Below, one piece after another: positions 3,677 to 6,984 of a DNA stretch of 6,984 bases (the first letter of the stretch is position 1; each line of letters opens with the position of its first letter). The notes under the pieces are model-generated. The model saw nothing but the letters and a program-made list of their open reading frames with translations, was not told where the DNA came from and did no database searches. This DNA comes from Actinomycetes bacterium (GTDB taxonomy: Bacteria; Actinomycetota; Actinomycetes; Streptosporangiales; Streptosporangiaceae), in contig JAFACJ010000394.1 in assembly GCA_023425615.1 (NCBI GenBank), positions 1 to 6,984 of the forward strand, read 5' to 3'. A program made the translations under genes and the position numbers.

Positions 3677-4201
3677 ATGTACGGCTACCAGCCCCAGCCC
3701 GGATACCCCCAGCCTCCCCAGCACAGGACGAACGCCACGCCCATCCTCGTCGGGTGCGGGATCCTCGCCGGTCTCGCCCTGCTGGTCGTCGCCTGTTCTG
3801 CGGTCGTCTCCATGTCGGCTGATCAGCAGGTCCCCCAGGTGTCGCAGCCTTCCATCCAGGCCCCCAGTCGGGCGCCCGTCGCCCCGCTGCCCTCCGTCCG
3901 GGCCGAGGAGACCGCGGAGAAGCCGGCCGACACCCGGCACACGGTCTACTACGAGGTCGGAGGCACGGCGCAGTGGGCGAGGATCTCCTTCGCCAAGGGC
4001 AGCGGCATCTCCCAGACCACGGCCCCGCTGCCGTGGTCCAAGTACTTCAAGCAGGAGCAGGTCATCACCAGCATTTTCGCCCAGAACAAGGGCACGAGCG
4101 GGAAGATCACCTGCCGCATCCTCGTCGACGACGAGACCGTTGACGAGCAGAGCAGTACCGGCGCGTACGCCGTCGTCACCTGCACGCACACGAGTTTCTG
4201 A
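3677..4201 (+). CDS. Membrane-anchored MmpS-like protein
   Basis: This 174-aa protein starts with a Tyr/Pro/Gln-rich tail (1-20) and a hydrophobic segment at about 22-45 (PILVGCGILAGLALLVVAC). A Pro/Ser/Ala-rich linker (46-85) follows, then a conserved beta-rich domain (about 88-172). The domain carries the MmpS pattern: TVYYEVGG, ARISFAKG, PLPWSKYF, SIFAQN, ITCRILVDDETVDE and GAYAVVTC, with a probable disulfide pair C146/C169. Known: MmpS proteins are accessory subunits of mycobacterial MmpL lipid and siderophore exporters, while related single-anchor proteins are widespread in actinobacteria with unclear roles. V-V-A-C40 could be read as a lipobox, so a lipoprotein is an alternative. No MmpL partner is present; it is probably cargo. 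AGGGAGC precedes the ATG. Confidence 0.78.
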   Translation: MYGYQPQPGYPQPPQHRTNATPILVGCGILAGLALLVVACSAVVSMSADQQVPQVSQPSIQAPSRAPVAPLPSVRAEETAEKPADTRHTVYYEVGGTAQWARISFAKGSGISQTTAPLPWSKYFKQEQVITSIFAQNKGTSGKITCRILVDDETVDEQSSTGAYAVVTCTHTSF

Positions 4202-4209
4202 TCAGGTCG

Positions 4210-4228
4210 CGCCCGCGGGCAACGGGCG
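4210..4228 (+). terminator. Short GC hairpin between MmpS-like gene and integrase
   Basis: CGCCCG (4210-4215) pairs with CGGGCG (4223-4228) over a 7-nt loop, 8 bp after the MmpS-like stop and ahead of the integrase ribosome-binding site. An overlapping palindrome GCCCGCGGGC is also present. It could be a weak terminator or attenuator. The 54-bp gap leaves no obvious separate int promoter. Confidence 0.3.
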
Positions 4229-4255
4229 ACGGCCACTCCACCCCCCGGAGGCACC

Positions 4256-5797
4256 ATGAAAGGAAGCACGTTCAAGCGGTGCCGGTGCCGCGACGCCGAC
4301 GGCAAGGAACTGGGCATGGACTGCCCGAGACTCCGGCGCTCCAACGGCACCTGGAGCCCGCGGCACGGCACCTGGTACTACAAGCTGGAGCTGGAGGCCG
4401 GTCTCGGCGGCAAGCGCCGCACCATGAAGCGCGGCGGGTTCGCCACCGAGACCGACGCCGAGGCCGCCATGCAGGAGGCCAAGGCCAAGGCGTCCCGCGG
4501 CGTCGACCCGGCGGTCCGGCTCAGGGTCGGCCCGTTCCTGGACGACTGGCTGCGCTCCAACGGCGGCCTGCGGGCCACCACCCACAAGGCGTACCGGGAG
4601 CACATCACCAACTACCTGAAGCCCCACCTCGGCCACATCGAGCTCGACAAGCTGCGCGTGGCACACCTCGGCGACATGTTCGAGGCGATCGAGGACGAGA
4701 ACGAGGTGATCGAGGAGGTCGAGGCCGAGCGGCGGCGGTTGAAGGCCGAGCTCATCCGGGCCAGGCAGGCGAAGGACCGCGCCGCGCGCACGAGAGCCCA
4801 GGAGCAGCTCTCCGCTCTGCCGCCGCACCGCCGCCCGGTCGGCCCGGCCACCAAGCAGCGCATCCGGGCCACCCTGCGCAGCGCCCTGTCGGATGCCGTC
4901 CGCCAGGAGTTGGTGGCAGTGAACGTCGCGAAGCTGCTCAAGCTGGAGTCTGGCAAACGGCCCAAGGCTCTGCTGTGGAACGCCGAGCGGGTGGCGGCCT
5001 GGACGAAGGAGTTCGAGCGGGCCGCCGACGGGCACCCGGAGCGGTTCAAGGTGTGGCGCTACCTGCCGCGGCCGTCTCGCGTGATGATCTGGTCGCCCCA
5101 GCAGACCGGGCAGTTCCTCGATGCCGCGACCGCGCACCGCCTGTACGCCCTGTTCCACCTGGTGGCCTTCCGGGGCCTGCGCCGCGGCGAGGTGTGTGGG
5201 CTGGAGTGGGAGGACCTCGACCTGGCGGCCGGGGAGCTGACGGTCCGGATCCAGCGCGTCAAGGTCACCTACTCCCAGGTGGAGGAGGGCGCTCCGAAGA
5301 CGGACGCGAGCGAGGACAGCATCCCCCTGGACGCCGAGACCGTCGCAGTGCTGCGCCGCCACCGCAGGGCCCAGAGGGCCGAGAGGCTGGCCTGGGGGGA
5401 GGCGTGGGTGGACTCGGGGAAGGTCTTCACCCGGGAGGACGGATCGCCTCTGCATCCGGATCAGGTCTACGACGAGTTCATGCGGACCGCCTACGCCGCC
5501 GGCCTGCCGCCGATCCGGCTCCATGATCTGCGGCACGGGGCGGCCACGCTCATGTTGGCCGGCGGCGCGGACATGAAGGTCGTCCAGGCGCTGCTGCGCC
5601 ACAGCAGCATGCAGGTCACCTCTGACACCTACACCAGCGTGCTGCCCGAGGTGGCGCGCCAGGCGGCCGAAGCCGCTGCGGCGCTGGTGCCGCGGGCGGC
5701 TGCTACCGGAACTTCCGGTCCCCCTACGGTCCCCCAAGGCTCCGAACGAGGGGGGTCGAGGGCGGGGGAGTACGCTAGTTCCCAGGTCAGAGCCTGA
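4256..5797 (+). CDS. int: Tyrosine recombinase/site-specific integrase
   Basis: This 513-aa enzyme catalyses integration and, with an excisionase, excision of the element at the tRNA. The N-terminal 60 residues contain C9-x-C11 and C23 with W-Y-Y-K-L-E-L, typical of the arm-binding end of actinobacterial integrases. The core-binding helical domain spans about 90-225 and includes a charged coiled insertion at 145-190. The catalytic domain spans about 283-475. All active-site residues are present: R309 (FRGLRRGE), K348 (PKTDASEDSIPL), H423 and R426 (HDLRH), H449 (LLRHSS) and nucleophile Y459 (SDTYTSV). The length is normal for the Streptomyces-type family. The ATG at 4256 has GGAGG 4 bases upstream. 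The last 35 residues are low-complexity and encoded by repeat-rich DNA next to the tRNA, probably part of the attachment site. Confidence 0.95.
   Translation: MKGSTFKRCRCRDADGKELGMDCPRLRRSNGTWSPRHGTWYYKLELEAGLGGKRRTMKRGGFATETDAEAAMQEAKAKASRGVDPAVRLRVGPFLDDWLRSNGGLRATTHKAYREHITNYLKPHLGHIELDKLRVAHLGDMFEAIEDENEVIEEVEAERRRLKAELIRARQAKDRAARTRAQEQLSALPPHRRPVGPATKQRIRATLRSALSDAVRQELVAVNVAKLLKLESGKRPKALLWNAERVAAWTKEFERAADGHPERFKVWRYLPRPSRVMIWSPQQTGQFLDAATAHRLYALFHLVAFRGLRRGEVCGLEWEDLDLAAGELTVRIQRVKVTYSQVEEGAPKTDASEDSIPLDAETVAVLRRHRRAQRAERLAWGEAWVDSGKVFTREDGSPLHPDQVYDEFMRTAYAAGLPPIRLHDLRHGAATLMLAGGADMKVVQALLRHSSMQVTSDTYTSVLPEVARQAAEAAAALVPRAAATGTSGPPTVPQGSERGGSRAGEYASSQVRA
5705..5735. repeat. Candidate integrase arm-type sites at the 3' end of int
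   Basis: A perfect inverted repeat ACCGGAA-C-TTCCGGT (5705-5719) overlaps the first of two direct copies of CGGTCCCCC (5716-5724 and 5727-5735, 11-bp period, about one helical turn). They lie 70-100 bp from the tRNA 3' end, where integrases and excisionases of this class bind arm sites. Assignment as arm sites is inferred from location and spacing. Confidence 0.45.
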
Positions 5798-5804
5798 TGC
5801 CGGG

Positions 5805-5846
5805 TGGGGCGGGTGGGGCTCGAACCCACGACCGACGGATTATGAG
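5805..5846. other. Predicted attachment site (tRNA anticodon loop to 3' end)
   Basis: Tyrosine integrases of actinobacterial elements usually use a core identical to the 3' half of the target tRNA, so that the gene is rebuilt on insertion. The integrase stop (5795-5797) is 7 bp from the tRNA 3' end (5805), which fits. Exact core limits cannot be set because the other att copy is outside this window. Confidence 0.6.
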
Positions 5847-5878
5847 TCCGCTGCTCTGACCGGCTGAGCTACCGCCCC
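5805..5878 (-). tRNA. tRNA-Met (CAT anticodon)
   Basis: The 74-nt gene folds fully: a 7-bp acceptor stem (GGGGCGG/CCGCCCC), D-arm GCTC/GAGC with a GG-containing loop, anticodon stem GCGGA/TCCGT (one G-T pair) with loop CTCATAA, 5-nt variable region and T-arm GTGGG/CCCAC with loop TTCGAGC. The anticodon CAT occupies 5844-5842. The discriminator base is A (5805), followed by CCC, so the CCA end is not fully encoded. CAT could also mark tRNA-Ile2 with a lysidine-modified C or initiator tRNA. The initiator is unlikely, because the first acceptor pair is a normal G-C and the anticodon stem lacks the three G-C pairs. Elongator Met is the likely call. Confidence 0.88.
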
Positions 5879-5891
5879 TGGCCTCGTGCGC

Positions 5892-5917
5892 GGGCCCTCT
5901 CCGGCTGGGGAGGGTCC
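5892..5917 (+). terminator. Strong hairpin beyond the tRNA, most stable on the plus strand
   Basis: Plus-strand bases 5892-5902 and 5907-5917 form an 11-bp stem with loop GGCT, two of the pairs being G-U. On the minus strand (the tRNA leader) those two positions become A-C mismatches, so the structure favours rightward transcripts, for example ones running out of int. No T-tract follows. Confidence 0.35.
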
Positions 5918-5925
5918 GATAAGAG

Positions 5926-5931
5926 AGTGTA
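5926..5931 (-). promoter_or_regulatory. Candidate -10 of the tRNA promoter
   Basis: The minus strand reads TACACT at 5931-5926, placing the start about 40 bases before the mature tRNA 5' end. A matching -35 is weak (TCCACC at a 17-bp spacing). The rest of 5932-6042 shows no other clear element. Confidence 0.35.
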
Positions 5932-6042
5932 GAGCGCGCCGCGGGGTCGGTGGACACTTCGGGGGAACGGGGTGGGGCGGGGCCGGGGAAGAGGGGCAGC
6001 GAACAGGTATTCGGGGGACATAGTGGTGTTTGTAGGCTGATG

Positions 6043-6984
6043 ATGGCTCGATCGTGCGATGGGGTGCGCGTCGGCGTGGAGGAGGAGTTCCACCTCGTCG
6101 ATCTGGACAGCGGCCTTCCGGCGCCCGAGGCGGGGGCGCTTCTTCGGCTGCTGCCGGGGAAGCGGTACAGCGCCGAACTGCAGGAGTCGACCATCGAGGC
6201 GCACAGTGCCCCGTGGACGGCGCTCGCCGATCTGGAGGAGGACCTGGCCGCCACCCGGCGGGCGCTGGTCAAGACGGCCGAGGAGCGGGGGCTGGGGGTC
6301 GTGGCCTCCGGCACGGCGCCGCTGTCGCGCCCGTCCGACGACGACATCCCGCCGGTCCCCCGGTTCCAGCGGATGCGCGGCCTCTACCGGAGCCTGGCCG
6401 GGGAGCAGCTGATCTGCGGGGCGCAGGTGCACGTGGACGTGCCCGACCGCGACGAGGCGGTGCGGGTGCTGCGGCGGCTGGCGCCCTGGCTGCCGGTCTT
6501 CCTCGCGCTCAGCGCCAGCTCGCCGTTCTGGCGCGGCGCCGACACCGGGTACGCCAGCTACCGCTCGGTGCTGTGGCAGCGCTGGCCGACCGCGGGCCCG
6601 CCGGGCTCCTTCGAGAGCGCGGCGGAGTACGACGCGCTGGTCGCCGAACTGGTGGCCGAGGGGACGATCATCGATCCGGGCATGGTCTACTTCGACGTCC
6701 GCCCGTCATGCCATCTGCCCACGCTGGAGCTGCGGATCAGCGACGCCTGCCCGCGGATCGCCGACGTGGTGCTGCTGGCCGGGCTGTTCCGGGCGCTGGT
6801 CGTGCGGGAGTGCGCGGCGCGGGGGGAGTTCGCGCCGGTACGCGGCGAACTGCTGCGCTCGGCGACCTGGCGGGCGGCGCGGTCGGGGCTGCACGGGGAG
6901 CTGATCGACCCCGCCACCGGCCGGCTCGCCCCGGCGGGCGAGGTGGTCGGCGGCCTGCTGCGGGGGCTGCGCCCGGTCCTGGAG
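6043..6984 (+). CDS. YbdK/GCS2-family carboxylate-amine ligase (C-terminus cut by window edge)
   Basis: The frame is open for 314 codons to the window edge. It begins with VGVEEEFHLVD, the hallmark ATP/metal-binding start of the YbdK/GCS2 (glutamate-cysteine ligase type 2) family. It continues with ELQESTIEAHS, GAQVHVDVPD, LSASSPFWRGADTGYASYR, and near residue 235 VYFDVRPSCHLPTLELRISDACP, all in the expected order. Known: these enzymes join an amine to a gamma-carboxylate, with weak glutamate-cysteine ligase activity shown for E. coli YbdK; the true substrate in actinobacteria is usually unknown. The family is about 370 aa, so roughly 55 residues or a fused C-terminal domain are missing. The ATG at 6043 has only a weak AGG 6 bases upstream; ATG 6040 and GTG 6064 are alternatives. 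This is host chromosome, not part of the element. Confidence 0.9.
   Translation, partial: MARSCDGVRVGVEEEFHLVDLDSGLPAPEAGALLRLLPGKRYSAELQESTIEAHSAPWTALADLEEDLAATRRALVKTAEERGLGVVASGTAPLSRPSDDDIPPVPRFQRMRGLYRSLAGEQLICGAQVHVDVPDRDEAVRVLRRLAPWLPVFLALSASSPFWRGADTGYASYRSVLWQRWPTAGPPGSFESAAEYDALVAELVAEGTIIDPGMVYFDVRPSCHLPTLELRISDACPRIADVVLLAGLFRALVVRECAARGEFAPVRGELLRSATWRAARSGLHGELIDPATGRLAPAGEVVGGLLRGLRPVLE

Larger units (their letters stand above)
1..5846. mobile_element. Right-hand part of a tRNA-integrated mobile element (prophage, satellite or AICE-like)
   Basis: Seen: a tyrosine integrase gene ends 7 bp from the 3' end of a tRNA gene. To its left lie two divergent XRE regulators, an excisionase-like HTH protein and several short unknown or zinc-binding genes. 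To the right of the tRNA is an ordinary metabolic gene. Known: actinobacterial integrative elements commonly insert into tRNA 3' ends and rebuild the tRNA, with int next to the att site. Inferred: this tRNA marks the right boundary and the left boundary lies beyond position 1. I saw no second copy of the tRNA 3' end in the window. Element type is undetermined, because no structural, replication or transfer gene is present here. Confidence 0.8.

Noticed and set aside
4058..4071. Additional CAGGTCAT-type operator near 4058 (13 of 14 bases match the 1714 copy)
   Set aside because: It lies inside the MmpS-like coding sequence and is what preferred GC-rich codons for Gln-Val-Ile-Thr-Ser give. I treat it as chance, and as a warning about the specificity of the motif.
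4202..5737. A 511-codon open frame on the minus strand opposite the integrase
   Set aside because: It is low-complexity (Arg/Gly/Leu/Val-rich) and mirrors the GC-skewed codon positions of int, which has complete catalytic motifs. It has no recognisable domain.
1..5804. A second copy of the tRNA 3' half (the left att site) or a CRISPR array within the window
   Set aside because: I looked for the T-arm/acceptor sequence and for regularly spaced repeats and found neither.
5787..6432. Minus-strand open frames across the tRNA and the start of the ligase gene
   Set aside because: They run through the tRNA and oppose a gene with clear YbdK/GCS2 motifs; the translations are Ser/Arg/Pro-rich and match nothing.

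Overview
The window is high-GC actinobacterial DNA (Streptomyces or Streptosporangiales-like) from the right-hand end of an integrated mobile element that sits against a tRNA gene, followed by about 1.1 kb of host chromosome. I infer this from strong G/C third-position bias, a large tyrosine integrase whose stop codon lies 7 bp from the 3' end of a tRNA(CAT), and an ordinary actinobacterial carboxylate-amine ligase gene on the far side of that tRNA. The left end of the element is outside the window. No replication, transfer, capsid, portal or terminase gene is visible, so prophage, satellite and AICE-type element cannot be told apart; the divergent regulator pair leans towards a prophage-like element.

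Positions 1-1669 hold a tightly packed leftward operon: an XRE regulator (1424-1669), a small zinc-ribbon protein (1251-1424), a small helix-turn-helix protein (961-1251), an unrecognised 156-aa protein (494-964), an excisionase/AlpA-like winged-HTH protein (255-494) and the start of a Cys-rich protein (<1-235). Four consecutive junctions overlap by 1-4 bases, which suggests translational coupling. The AT-richer gap 1670-1817 is a divergent control region. The heptamer CTTGATT supplies a candidate -35 in each direction, several CAGGT-type repeats and palindromes lie between, and the leftward gene looks leaderless.

Positions 1818-4255 are the rightward accessory part: a second XRE-type regulator, two overlapping small proteins with DnaJ-like CxxCxGxG zinc motifs, an AT-rich gap with a terminator, a 22-codon leader ORF with a Pro-Pro-Pro run, a small two-helix membrane protein, and a membrane-anchored MmpS-like protein. 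The two membrane genes have similar GATGTG/CACATC inverted repeats upstream. The integrase (4256-5797) has a complete set of catalytic residues and ends in repeat-rich DNA next to the tRNA, where the attachment site should be.

Beyond the tRNA (5805-5878, minus strand) lie its probable promoter, a strand-asymmetric hairpin, and the first 314 codons of a YbdK/GCS2-family carboxylate-amine ligase that runs off the right edge. No proven new system is visible. The parts most worth a second look are the twin zinc-finger genes, the PPP leader ORF with its shared upstream repeats, the out-of-phase GAAC repeats inside a small HTH gene, and the divergent switch.
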